Below, one piece after another: positions 30,441 through 39,017 of a stretch of DNA of 64,000 bases. The DNA is from Streptomyces sp. AA1529. GTDB taxonomy: Bacteria > Actinomycetota > Actinomycetes > Streptomycetales > Streptomycetaceae. The notes beneath the pieces are model-generated. The model saw only the letters and a list, made by a program, of their open reading frames with translations, searched no databases and was not told the DNA's origin. The position numbers were made by a program, and so were the translations under genes. Each line of letters starts with the position of its first letter. Position 1 is the first letter of the stretch. Location: the NCBI RefSeq assembly GCF_000280905.1, contig NZ_ALAP01000015.1:206290-270289 (forward strand). The letters run 5' to 3'.

Positions 30441-30668
30441 CGGCACTCCCGCCGTCCCCGGACCGCCCGACCGGCCTGCCCGGCTCCCCTGACCGCCCTG
30501 CCGTCCGCCGCCCGGCCGCTCCCTCACGCGTCCGGGCCGGCGCCGCGCTCCTCGACGCGCGGTACCGGTCGGCTCCCCGCATGATGGGGAGGTGGCCTCG
30601 CCAGGCGCTGCCGCGGCTGTCGCCGAGCGGGGGCGCAGGCACCGGGGCCACGCGATCGGGAGACAGCG

Positions 30669-32750
30669 ATGCACCGCTTCCGCGAACCGAACACGGGGCC
30701 CGCCGGTCACGGCGACCCGCCGGTCGCCGCCCATGTCGCGCTGGCCGTCAACGGCATGGGCAGCTTCTGCTGGGACCTGCGGTCGGGCGAGATGAAGTAC
30801 GACGACGCGGGACTCGCCGTGCTGGGGTTCGAGCCGGGCGAGTACGACGACCGCCCGGCCACCGTCGCCGACCGGATGGTGCCCCAGGAACTGCCCGGGA
30901 TCCAGGCCCAGGTCAGCCGTGCGCTGAAGGCGCGGACGGGATACAGCATCTACTTCCGGGTGCGCCGCCCCGACGGCTCGCTGCGCTGGACGCACTCCCA
31001 GGCCACCGTCGTGTGCGACGACGCCGGCACCCCGGTGCGGGTCGTGGGGATCATCCGGGACGCCAGCCAGGAACTCCAGGCGGTCGACCAGACGAGGGAA
31101 CTGCGGCAGGCCAAGAGCGAGCGGCGGCGGCAGGCCGACCTCGTGGGCCACGTCAACGACGCCCTCGCCCCCACCGTCACCGTCGAGGACGTCGCCGAGG
31201 CCCTCACCACCACCCGGCTGGTGCAGCGGCTGGGGGCGGCCAGCATCACCCTCGGCCTGGTGGACGGCGGGCGGATGGGGCTGGTGGGCTCCAACGGGGT
31301 GCCGGGCGAGATCATCCGCGACTTCCATCTGGCCCGGATCGGCGCCCCGCTGCCGCTCACCGAGGCGGTCCGCACCCGGGAGCCGGTCTTCGTCACCAGC
31401 CGCGCGGAGTTCGCCCGGCGCTACCCCGGGCTGGGCCAGTACCTGGGCCTGGTGCCCCGCGCCACCGCGGCGGTCTACTTTCCGCTGATCGCGCACGACA
31501 CCCCCATCGGCGCCGTGGGCCTCACCTACGAGGGCAAGGACCGCTTCACCCACGACGAGCGCACCGTGCTGACCGCGCTCAGCAACACCATCGCCCAGTC
31601 CCTCCAACGGGCGCTGCTCTTCGACCAGGAGCACGAGCTCGCCGCCGGACTCCAGACGGCGATGCTGCCCGGACACATCCCGCACGTTCCCGGCCTGGCC
31701 ATCGCGACCCGCTACCGTCCGGCGCGGGCCCGCGGCGGAATCGGCGGCGACTGGTACGACGCCGTCACGCTGCCGGACGGCCGGATCGCCGCCGTCGTGG
31801 GCGACGTCCAGGGGCACGACGTGACCGCCGCCGCCGTCATGGGGCAGCTGCGGATCGCGCTGCGCGCCTACGCGGCGGAGGGGCACCCGCCGCTGACCGT
31901 CATGGCCCGGGCCTCGGCCTTCCTCGCCGAACTGGACACCGACCGGTTCGCCACCTGCCTGCTGGTGCTGTTCGACCCCCGCACCGGCGTCGCCGTGACC
32001 GTCCGGGCCGGTCACCCGGAACCGGTCCTGCGCCGCCCCGACGGGAGCTGCGTATGGGTGGACACCCCCGTCGGACTGCCGCTCGGGCTCGCCGCACCCT
32101 CGGCCCAACCCCCGTACGCGCTCTCCGAGACGCTGGTGGAGCCCGGTTCCTCGCTGGTGATGTGCACCGACGGCCTGATCGAGTCCCGCACCCGGGATCT
32201 CGACGAGGGGCGCGCGAGGCTTCTGGAGGCGGTGCGGAACGGGCCGGTGCGTCCCGACGACCTCGCCGACCACCTGCTGCGCACCATGGGCGACTTCACC
32301 GGTGAGGAGGACGACGTCGCGCTGCTGCTGCTGCGCCGTGCCTCGGGCCGGCGTCCGGCCGCGCCGCAGATGGCCGTCACCATCTCCTCCAGCGACCCGC
32401 AGTCCCTGCACGCGGCCCGGCAGGCGCTGCGCACCGCCCTGCACCGCTGGTCCCTGGACTCCCTCGCCGACACCGCCGAGCTGCTCGCCAGCGAGATGGC
32501 CACCAACGCGCTGCTGCACACCGAAGGCGACGCCACCCTCACGGCCCGGCCGGTGCGCAACGGCAGCCGCGCCCTGCGCATCGCGGTCACCGACACCTCG
32601 CCGGACAACCCCTACCGCCGGGCCGCCACCGAGCAGTCCACCTCGGGGCGCGGCCTGATGCTCATCGAGGAGCTGGCCACCGACTGGGGCGTCGAACCGC
32701 GCGGCAACGGCAAGCGCGTCTGGTGCGAGATCCCGCTGAACGCACACTAG
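30669..32750 (+). CDS. PAS-GAF-SpoIIE phosphatase with C-terminal HATPase
   Basis: Multidomain regulator of 693 residues. A PAS domain is at about residues 25-140 (SGEMKYDDAGLAVLGFEPGEY to VVGIIRDASQEL), a GAF domain at about 165-320, an SpoIIE/PP2C phosphatase at about 330-555 (GGDWYDAVTLPDGR, VVGDVQGHD, GHPEPVLRRPDG, CTDGLIESR, metal-binding Asp residues present), and an RsbW-like HATPase at about 565-690 (ELLASEMATNALLHTEGD, STSGRGLMLIEEL). Such proteins dephosphorylate STAS anti-anti-sigma factors, and the fused HATPase may bind or rephosphorylate the same partner. It is cytosolic with no membrane helix. Its STAS partner is not in the window. Confidence 0.92.
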   Translation: MHRFREPNTGPAGHGDPPVAAHVALAVNGMGSFCWDLRSGEMKYDDAGLAVLGFEPGEYDDRPATVADRMVPQELPGIQAQVSRALKARTGYSIYFRVRRPDGSLRWTHSQATVVCDDAGTPVRVVGIIRDASQELQAVDQTRELRQAKSERRRQADLVGHVNDALAPTVTVEDVAEALTTTRLVQRLGAASITLGLVDGGRMGLVGSNGVPGEIIRDFHLARIGAPLPLTEAVRTREPVFVTSRAEFARRYPGLGQYLGLVPRATAAVYFPLIAHDTPIGAVGLTYEGKDRFTHDERTVLTALSNTIAQSLQRALLFDQEHELAAGLQTAMLPGHIPHVPGLAIATRYRPARARGGIGGDWYDAVTLPDGRIAAVVGDVQGHDVTAAAVMGQLRIALRAYAAEGHPPLTVMARASAFLAELDTDRFATCLLVLFDPRTGVAVTVRAGHPEPVLRRPDGSCVWVDTPVGLPLGLAAPSAQPPYALSETLVEPGSSLVMCTDGLIESRTRDLDEGRARLLEAVRNGPVRPDDLADHLLRTMGDFTGEEDDVALLLLRRASGRRPAAPQMAVTISSSDPQSLHAARQALRTALHRWSLDSLADTAELLASEMATNALLHTEGDATLTARPVRNGSRALRIAVTDTSPDNPYRRAATEQSTSGRGLMLIEELATDWGVEPRGNGKRVWCEIPLNAH

Positions 32751-32829
32751 CGCTGTGACCGGGAAGGCTTGTTCCTGACCGCCCGACGTGTCATCCGCCA
32801 GTTCGTGTGCGCGGAGAGGTTGTCGAGTG

Positions 32830-33351
32830 TCAAGGTCGTGGCCGGCGCTTTGCCTGTCCTCGTGCCCGGTGCCGTCTTGCGTACGACCAAGTCACCGCAG
32901 TCATCAGGGCCGGGATGGCGAACAGCGGGGCGAAAGCGAAGCCCCAGACGGTCTGTGCTGTACCACTCGACAGGTACGTCTGGCTCTCGACGGTGAAAGC
33001 GACCACGAGTTGCCACAGTGCCACCAGGACCAGGATGCCCGAGGCGGTCCAGGCCAGCGGGGCGAGGATCCTGGGATGCAGCGGCCGCCACCGGTTGCTG
33101 ACGAGCAGCAGCGGAAACAGAGCGGCCAGCTCGGCAAGGAGGGAGAGACCGACGACGTATGCGATGCCCCAGCCCGGGATGTCGTAGACGTCGCGGAGCA
33201 CCTGGTCGCTGTAGCCCACATGGACACCGGATGCCATGGCGATGCGCCACAGGCCGGACGGGACCGCGCACAGAGCGATGGCGTGGGCGGCGCGGCGAGC
33301 CCAGGCAGGCGCAGATGCGGAGCCGGGGAGCGGAACGGTCGCTGTCGTCAT
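32830..33351 (-). CDS. Hypothetical small integral membrane protein
   Basis: Protein of 173 residues, starting MTTATVPLPG at 33351 (an ATG 9 bases further up is also in frame; the frame continues still further without hydrophobic or biased content). Roughly four hydrophobic segments are seen (around AHAIALCAVPSGLWRIAM, GIAYVVGLSLLAELAALFPL, ILVLVALWQLVVAF and FAPLFAIPALMTAV). The pattern resembles small uncharacterised membrane proteins of actinomycetes, and no function can be assigned. Third-position GC is lower than in its neighbours, which may mark recent acquisition or relaxed selection. Confidence 0.6.
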   Translation of the reverse strand: MTTATVPLPGSASAPAWARRAAHAIALCAVPSGLWRIAMASGVHVGYSDQVLRDVYDIPGWGIAYVVGLSLLAELAALFPLLLVSNRWRPLHPRILAPLAWTASGILVLVALWQLVVAFTVESQTYLSSGTAQTVWGFAFAPLFAIPALMTAVTWSYARRHRARGQAKRRPRP

Positions 33352-33602
33352 GAGGTACATGCTGGTCCTGGACAGGTCAGCCGCGCGTCGTCCGCAACGG
33401 CGGACCGTCTCCGCCCTGCGGATGACGGCACACCCGCCGAGGGAGGACCTGAGGACTGCGCACATCGCCGGACACGCTGGGATGTCCAGTCGCCCGGCGA
33501 TCGAGGACATCGCCCCGACCCGGTGAACGTCCGCGGTCACAGCACCAGGCGGGGCCCGTGTCCGGTTGTCCGCCGGGTGCGTGCCGCACTAGCGTGCCGA
33601 CA

Positions 33603-33820
33603 GTGGACCTCTTCGCCTGCTCGTGGACGGCGCTGCGGACGGCGGTCGCCGCGCTCCCGGAAGCCGACTTCGAGAAGCCCTCCGGGTGCGCGGGGTGGCT
33701 CGTGCGGGACCTGGTGTGCCATCTGGTCATCGACGCGCAGGACGTCCTGATCACCCTCGCCACCCCGACCGGGAGCGAGCCGACCGCCGACGCGGTGACC
33801 TACTGGGAGGTCGCCGACCG
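33603..33820 (+). pseudogene. Maleylpyruvate-isomerase-type (DinB fold) gene, N-terminal fragment
   Basis: From the GTG at 33603 the frame reads VDLFACSWTALRTAVAALP, then GCAGWLVRDLVCHLVIDAQD, the N-terminal part of mycothiol-dependent maleylpyruvate isomerase-like proteins. Recognisable sequence stops after AVTYWEVAD near 33820, about one third of the family length. The frame then continues as meaningless Arg/Gly/Pro sequence to a stop at 34058. The metal-binding and C-terminal parts are missing, so this is a remnant. Confidence 0.7.
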
Positions 33821-33834
33821 ACCACGGCCGGCCG

Positions 33835-34005
33835 CTGGCCCCGGGCATCTGGGACCTGCGCTTCCAACTGGGCTGCGGCGGCTGGCGCACCTCCCAGCCG
33901 CTGCGCGGGTACGCGATCGAGGTGCCGGAGGCCGCCGGTCCGGACGGGGCACCTGCGGCAGTCCGGGAGCAGGACCGGGCCGTCCGCGGCGCGGCGGTGC
34001 GCTGA
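33835..34005 (+). pseudogene. C-terminal fragment of an unrelated gene (glycosyltransferase-like tail)
   Basis: In a second frame, right after the previous fragment, the translation reads GIWDLRFQLGCGGWRTSQPL, then RGYAIEVPE, ending at a TGA (34003-34005). The motif of Trp/Asp/Leu followed by a GGW turn recalls the beta-rich C-terminal end of streptomycete cell-surface glycosyltransferases. No start codon or N-terminal part is present, so it is read as debris fused to the preceding fragment by a deletion or insertion. Assignment of the donor family is tentative. Confidence 0.4.
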
Positions 34006-34044
34006 GCGTCGGCCGCCGGCCGCCGACCGCCGACCGGAGGGCCG

Positions 34045-35715
34045 TCAGGGGACGGTGAGCCGGGGCACGCCGCCGGAGTCCCGGCCGCGGCCGGCCGCTG
34101 CGGACACCGGGGCCGGGGAGCCGTGCCCGGGTGCGGTGGCCGGCAGGGCGATCGCGGTGACCAGCAGGTTGTCGCGGCACAGCCAGCGCCCGGCGAACCC
34201 GTCCAGGCGCCTGCCGCCGACCGTCGGCCCCGGGACCAGGAGCCGGGCGGTGAAGGTCCCGTCGTGCGGGTCGACCTCGATGTGCGCCTCCTCGAAGTCC
34301 AGTTCGCGGCGGGTGAGCGGATACCACACCTTGAACACCGACTCCTTGGCGCTGAACAGCAGTCTGTCCCAGCGGACTCCGGGCGCGGCGCGCGCGTGCG
34401 CGGCCACCCACTCCCGTTCGCGCTCCAGCGAGATGAGGTCCAGGACCCCGGCCGGGCAGGGCTCGTTGGGTTCGGCGTCGATCCCGACTCCGAGCATCTC
34501 CCGGCTGCGGGCCACGGCGGCGGCCCGGTAGCCCTCGCAGTGGGTCATGGCGCCCACCACGCCCTCCGGCCACTGCGGGGCGCCGCGCCGGTCGGGCAGC
34601 AGGGGGACGGGCCGTACGCCGAGGCTGCCCGCGGCCCGCCGGGCGCACTGCCGCACGGTGGCGAACTCGCGCTGCCTGCGCGGCACCGCGTGGTCGACCA
34701 CCTGCCTCTCCTGCGGGTGCAGATGGTCGGCGGGCGACCCCGGCAGATCCGCGAACGCCTCGGCGGCGGCCACCGAGGAGGGCAGCAACGCGCCCAGCAG
34801 GGTGCTCTCCCCGGCCGGAGCCGCCGCCGGAACGGGAGCCTGCGCGGCCGGAGCCGCCGCCGGGGCGGCGGGCGGCGGTGGTGGCGGGACGGCGGCGGGC
34901 AGCACCGGGCGCAGCGGCTCCCGCGGATCACGGGGCTGCCATTCGCGCGGGTAGCCCACTGAGACTTCCTCGAACCTGACTCCGTCGTGCCAGGTGACGC
35001 GGGGGATGTGCAGATGGCCGTAGACGACTGCCGCTGCCCGGAAGCGGCGGTGCCAGTCGGCGGTCAGCTCGGTGCCGCACCACTGGGCGAACTCCGGATG
35101 GCGCAGGATCCTGGTGGGTTCCCGGACCAGCGGCCAGTGGTTGACCAGTACCGTCCGCTGCCCGGGCGGGAGTGCTTCGAGCCGGCGCCGGGTCCACTCC
35201 GCGCGGGCCCGGCACCAGGCGTCCGGGGTCGGATAGGGGTCGGGGTGCAGCAGGTACTCGTCCGTGCACACCACACCGGCCTCGTGCGCGCGGCGCAGCG
35301 ACTCCTCCTTGGTCGCCGTTCCCGGGGCGCGGAAGGAGTAGTCGTAGAGGACGAACAGCGGGGCCACGGTGACCGGTCCGCCCGCGCCGCGCCACACCGG
35401 GTAGGGGTCCTCGGGTGTGGCCACCCCGAGGCTGCGGCACATCTCGACCAGCCGCCGGTAGCGGCGGTCGCCGCGCAGGGTCACCGGATCGCCGGGATGG
35501 GTCCACAACTCGTGGTTGCCGGGGGCCCAGAGGACTCTGGCGAACCGTGTGCTCAGCAGTCGCAGGGCCTGCTCGACGTCCGCGAACCGTTCCGCGACGT
35601 CCCCCGCGACGATCAGCCAGTCGTCGTCGCTCCCGGGGCGGAGGGACTCCAGCAGGGCCCGGTTCTCGCGGAAGGCGACGTGCAGGTCGCTGACGGCCAG
35701 CAGCCTTCCGGCCAT
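34045..35715 (-). CDS. Metallophosphoesterase-4'-phosphopantetheinyl transferase fusion
   Basis: Single open frame of 556 residues from ATG 35715 (GGGGGTGAG upstream). The N-terminal domain (about residues 1-270) is a calcineurin-like metallophosphoesterase with AVSDLHVAF, IVAGDVAE, APGNHELW, LVNHWPL and YGHLHIP metal motifs. A Pro/Ala-rich linker follows. The C-terminal domain (about 325-540) is an Sfp/EntD-type phosphopantetheinyl transferase with VGIDAEPNEP and LLFSAKESVFKVWYPL (Mg2+ and CoA residues). The transferase would convert apo-ACPs to holo-ACPs and could serve the neighbouring PKS. In other streptomycetes I recall these as two adjacent genes; here they are joined. The cause could be a real fusion or an indel in the GC-rich linker. 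Confidence 0.85.
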   Translation of the reverse strand: MAGRLLAVSDLHVAFRENRALLESLRPGSDDDWLIVAGDVAERFADVEQALRLLSTRFARVLWAPGNHELWTHPGDPVTLRGDRRYRRLVEMCRSLGVATPEDPYPVWRGAGGPVTVAPLFVLYDYSFRAPGTATKEESLRRAHEAGVVCTDEYLLHPDPYPTPDAWCRARAEWTRRRLEALPPGQRTVLVNHWPLVREPTRILRHPEFAQWCGTELTADWHRRFRAAAVVYGHLHIPRVTWHDGVRFEEVSVGYPREWQPRDPREPLRPVLPAAVPPPPPPAAPAAAPAAQAPVPAAAPAGESTLLGALLPSSVAAAEAFADLPGSPADHLHPQERQVVDHAVPRRQREFATVRQCARRAAGSLGVRPVPLLPDRRGAPQWPEGVVGAMTHCEGYRAAAVARSREMLGVGIDAEPNEPCPAGVLDLISLEREREWVAAHARAAPGVRWDRLLFSAKESVFKVWYPLTRRELDFEEAHIEVDPHDGTFTARLLVPGPTVGGRRLDGFAGRWLCRDNLLVTAIALPATAPGHGSPAPVSAAAGRGRDSGGVPRLTVP

Positions 35716-35921
35716 GTGCTCACCCCCGTCCGCGAGGGGCGACGCGCGCCCGGAGTGCCCGCGCCGGCCGGCGGCTGACGGGCAGTGCTCGCTGCCGCAT
35801 GGAAACAAGCGCCCGCCCGGCGTGTCAACGGCTCCCGGAGGTGCTCCGGGCACCGGCCCCGGGGTGCTGCGGGCCGGGGTCCGGTGCCCTGCCGGGAGCC
35901 GTCACCTCGGGAGATCACACA

Positions 35922-35956
35922 ACCAACTTGCTTGGTCTATACAGAAGTTCAAGTTC
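35922..35956 (+). promoter_or_regulatory. AT-richer promoter region of the cluster regulator, with repeats
   Basis: In the 323-base gap between the divergent fusion gene and the LuxR-type gene lies a clearly AT-richer stretch (about 35915-35995). It contains inverted arms ACCAA (35922-35926) and TTGGT (35932-35936) and a tandem AAGTTC repeat (35945-35950, 35951-35956). It is the best candidate for the regulator promoter/operator. Exact -10 and -35 boxes are not certain. Confidence 0.45.
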
Positions 35957-36038
35957 CCGTACCGAGTGGTATGTGATCAGGGATACACTCCTGGCGCCCC
36001 GGTGCATGCGCGTCGCGAACCTGGTCGAAGATGCCCTT

Positions 36039-37640
36039 ATGGAGGCGTACATACCCTTCTCCATGGCGCGATCCTTCCGCCGGGAGGATGTTCCTGTCCC
36101 CGACGTCCCCGACGTCCCCGACCACGGGGCCCCCGGCCACGGGGCACCCGACTTCGACGCGGTGCTGCACGAGCAACTCGCCGGTCCGGACCACCGGCTC
36201 GCCGGCATCAACGGTGAGCTGGCCAGAATCGGCACCTGCGACCCGGGCGCACTGGCACTCCTGCTGGAGGCGAGCAGGTGCTATCTGCAGAAGAACGACC
36301 ATCTGCGGCAGGAGTACTACGCCGCACAGGCGTTCGAGCGCGCGGTCGCCTTCGGTGACCGCGGCGCCGTCGCCGAGGCGGGCATGTCGCTGGCGCTGTC
36401 CGGCTGCTGGACCGGCGGGCTCTACACGGCCCGGGTGCACGCCGACCGGGTTGCGGCCCACCTGGACCGTGCCGACGACACCGCCGTCGGCCGGCTGCTG
36501 CCCTTGCTCACCGACCTGTCCTGGGTGGAGAGCCAGCTCCAGCGGTTCGCCGAGGCCGAGGCGCACCAGCGCCGCGGCATGCGGGTCGCCGAGGCGCTGG
36601 AGGAGTGGCGGCACGCACTCCTGCTGCGCGTCCTGCACGGCGCCACACTGCGCGAACTCGGCCGGCTCGGCGAGGCCGAGCAGCACACCCTGCACGCCCT
36701 GCGGACCGCGGAGGCCCGCGGCCACCCGGACCTGGTCGAGACGGCGCTGATCGCGCTCGGCGAGATCGCACTGGAGGCGGGCGACAACGAGCGCGCCCGG
36801 GAACTGGCCGAGCAGGCGCGGACCGTCACCCCCTCCCGCGGCCCGTTCGAGGACGCGGCGCTGGCGCTGATCGGGATGACGATGCTGCGCACCGGGTCGC
36901 TGCGGGACGGCCGGGACACGGTGCTGGAGGCGGTGGGCGGCAAGCGGCTGCCGCTGGTCCCGGTCGTCGGCCGGGCCCGCGTCTACGCGGTGCTGGCCTC
37001 CGCGGACTCCTCGCTCGACCAGCACGGCGAGGCCCGCGAGTGGAGCCGGCTGGCCATGAGCAGCGCGCTGGCCTGCGGTATGAACCGGGCCCACGGCTAC
37101 GCCCAACTCGCGCACGCCGAGGCGGTGCTCGGCTCCGACCCGGACAGTGCGCAGCGCGCGGCCGACGCCGCGTGCGTGGCCTTCGAGCGCGGCCGGGCCC
37201 GGCTGGGGCTGGCCGCCGCGTACCTGATGGTCGGGGCGGCGCACGGCCGGAAGGGCCGCCGGCGCGCTTCCCAGTCGGCGCTGGCCCGGTCGGAGGAGCT
37301 CTACCGGGTCTCCGCCGCGCCCGTCGCGGCGGACAACGTCCGGCTGCTGCGGGCGGCCGGGCGGTCGGCCCCCGCCGGCGACGCGGGCCCGGGTCCGGGG
37401 CCGATCGAGTGCCTGTCCCCGCGGGAGTTGCAGGTGGCCCGGCTGATCGCGCGCGGCAGCTCGAACCAGCAGATCGCCAGTGCGCTGGACATCAAGCTGA
37501 ACACCGTCCAGGTCCACGTCGGCCGCATCCTGCGCAAGCTGCGGGTCGGTTCGCGGGTGGCGGTCGCCCGGGTGGTCATGCTCGCGGAGTCGACGGCGGT
37601 ATCCGACCGGGCGGCCGTACCCGCGGGCGGGGGTAACTGA
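36039..37640 (+). CDS. LuxR-family transcriptional regulator with TPR-like repeats
   Basis: Protein of about 533 residues with a C-terminal LuxR/GerE helix-turn-helix (LSPRELQVARLIARG, then KLNTVQVHVGRILRKLRV, near residues 460-515). Before it lie some 380 residues of TPR-like helical hairpins (AEAHQRRGMRVAEALEEWRH, AEQHTLHALRTAEARG). This is the C-terminal half of a LAL-type activator; the N-terminal AAA/P-loop ATPase is absent. The start is uncertain: ATG 36039 (MEAYIPFSMARSF) is taken, with ATG 36006 and 36063 as alternatives. It is the first gene of the cluster, 75 bases before the P450, and probably its pathway-specific regulator. Confidence 0.82.
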   Translation: MEAYIPFSMARSFRREDVPVPDVPDVPDHGAPGHGAPDFDAVLHEQLAGPDHRLAGINGELARIGTCDPGALALLLEASRCYLQKNDHLRQEYYAAQAFERAVAFGDRGAVAEAGMSLALSGCWTGGLYTARVHADRVAAHLDRADDTAVGRLLPLLTDLSWVESQLQRFAEAEAHQRRGMRVAEALEEWRHALLLRVLHGATLRELGRLGEAEQHTLHALRTAEARGHPDLVETALIALGEIALEAGDNERARELAEQARTVTPSRGPFEDAALALIGMTMLRTGSLRDGRDTVLEAVGGKRLPLVPVVGRARVYAVLASADSSLDQHGEAREWSRLAMSSALACGMNRAHGYAQLAHAEAVLGSDPDSAQRAADAACVAFERGRARLGLAAAYLMVGAAHGRKGRRRASQSALARSEELYRVSAAPVAADNVRLLRAAGRSAPAGDAGPGPGPIECLSPRELQVARLIARGSSNQQIASALDIKLNTVQVHVGRILRKLRVGSRVAVARVVMLAESTAVSDRAAVPAGGGN

Positions 37641-37715
37641 TTCTCGTTATTGGCAGGTTCGCTCATCGGCCCATAGGTTCGAGACGCCCTTGAGGGACAG
37701 GAGAGGTGGAAGCGT

Positions 37716-38933
37716 ATGACGACCTTGACCGGGCCCGGCCGCGAAGTCCTCGACATGTCGTTCTTCCAGGATCCGTACGCGGTCTACGACCGCCTCCGGG
37801 TGGAAGGACCCGTCCACGCGATGCGGACCCCCGACGGTATCGACGTCTGGGTGATCACCCGCTACGAGGAGGCCAAGGAAGCCCTCTCCGACGCCCGGTT
37901 CACCAAGGACTTCTCCGGTGTCCCGGACATCTTCGCGCAGCAGAGCACCGGTGTGTCGGCGCACGAGGGATACACCGACATCCTCACCAAGCACATGCTC
38001 TTCGCCGACCCGCCGGACCACACGCGGCTGCGCGAACTGGCGGCCAAGGCGTTCACCCGCCGCCGGGTCGAGGCCCTGCGTCCCGAGATCCAGCAGATCG
38101 TCGACGGCCTGCTGGACACGATCTCCGCCGCGGGCGAGGTCGACCTGCTGCGCTCCCTCTCGTTCCCGATGTCGATGGCCGTGACCTGCCGGCTGCTGGG
38201 GATCCCCCCGGCCGACGAGGACGCCTTCCGCACCTGGACCGAGACGATCTTCACCACCAACGACCCGGCCCGGATGAACGAGGCGGTGCGCGGGGTCGAC
38301 CAGTACCTGGTCGACGTCATCGAGGCCAAGCGGGCCGACCCGGCCGACGACCTGATCACCGCGCTGATCAACGCCCGCGAGGACGGCGACCGGCTCAGCG
38401 ACCGCGAACTGGTCTCGACCTGCGCGCTGATGTTCGTCGCCGGTTACGAGACCACCGCCAGCATGGTCGGCAACGCCGTGCTCGCGCTGCTGAAGAACCC
38501 CGACAAGCTGGCCGAACTCAAGGCGGACCCGTCGCTGATGCCCAACGCGGTGGACGAACTGCTGCGGTTCGACGGCCCGGTCAACGTGGCCACCCTGCGC
38601 TCCACCGCCACCGACGTGACCGTCGCCGGCACCACCATCCCCAAGGGTCAGTTCGTCCTGGTCTCGCTGATCGCCGCCAACCGCGACGGTGAGAAGTTCC
38701 CCGAGCCGGCCCGGCTGGACTTCACCCGGCCGCTGGGCGGCAGCCTCGCCTTCGGCCACGGCATCCACTACTGCCTCGGCGCACCGCTCTCCCGGGTGGA
38801 GATCGAGGTGGCGCTGAGCAGGCTGCTGGCCCGCTTCCCGGACCTGAGCCTGGCCCGGGAGCCGGAGACCCTCCAGTGGCGCAACAGCCTGCTGGTCCGC
38901 GGCCTGAGCACACTGCCGATCCGGCTGCACTGA
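37716..38933 (+). CDS. Cytochrome P450 (CYP107-like)
   Basis: Soluble bacterial P450 of 405 residues, a haem-thiolate monooxygenase probably tailoring the polyketide. The I-helix oxygen-activation motif is AGYETT (Tyr where His or Gln is common), the ExxR motif is ELLRF, and the haem-binding loop FGHGIHYCLGAPLSR has the ligand Cys at residue 353. The upstream GAGAGGTGG serves as ribosome site. It lies between the LuxR gene and the NOS gene on one strand with short gaps (75 and 84 bases). In thaxtomin and rufomycin/ilamycin clusters a P450 beside a NOS uses nitric oxide and O2 for aromatic nitration. Whether this P450 does so cannot be read from its sequence; it looks like an ordinary CYP107-type hydroxylase or epoxidase. 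Confidence 0.93.
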   Translation: MTTLTGPGREVLDMSFFQDPYAVYDRLRVEGPVHAMRTPDGIDVWVITRYEEAKEALSDARFTKDFSGVPDIFAQQSTGVSAHEGYTDILTKHMLFADPPDHTRLRELAAKAFTRRRVEALRPEIQQIVDGLLDTISAAGEVDLLRSLSFPMSMAVTCRLLGIPPADEDAFRTWTETIFTTNDPARMNEAVRGVDQYLVDVIEAKRADPADDLITALINAREDGDRLSDRELVSTCALMFVAGYETTASMVGNAVLALLKNPDKLAELKADPSLMPNAVDELLRFDGPVNVATLRSTATDVTVAGTTIPKGQFVLVSLIAANRDGEKFPEPARLDFTRPLGGSLAFGHGIHYCLGAPLSRVEIEVALSRLLARFPDLSLAREPETLQWRNSLLVRGLSTLPIRLH

Positions 38934-39017
38934 GCGAGCCGCTCCGCCGGCCGCGAGCGAGGGCCAGGGGAGCGGCGCACTGACGGGGAACAGCGGGGGC
39001 ATGGGAACGGGGAAGCC

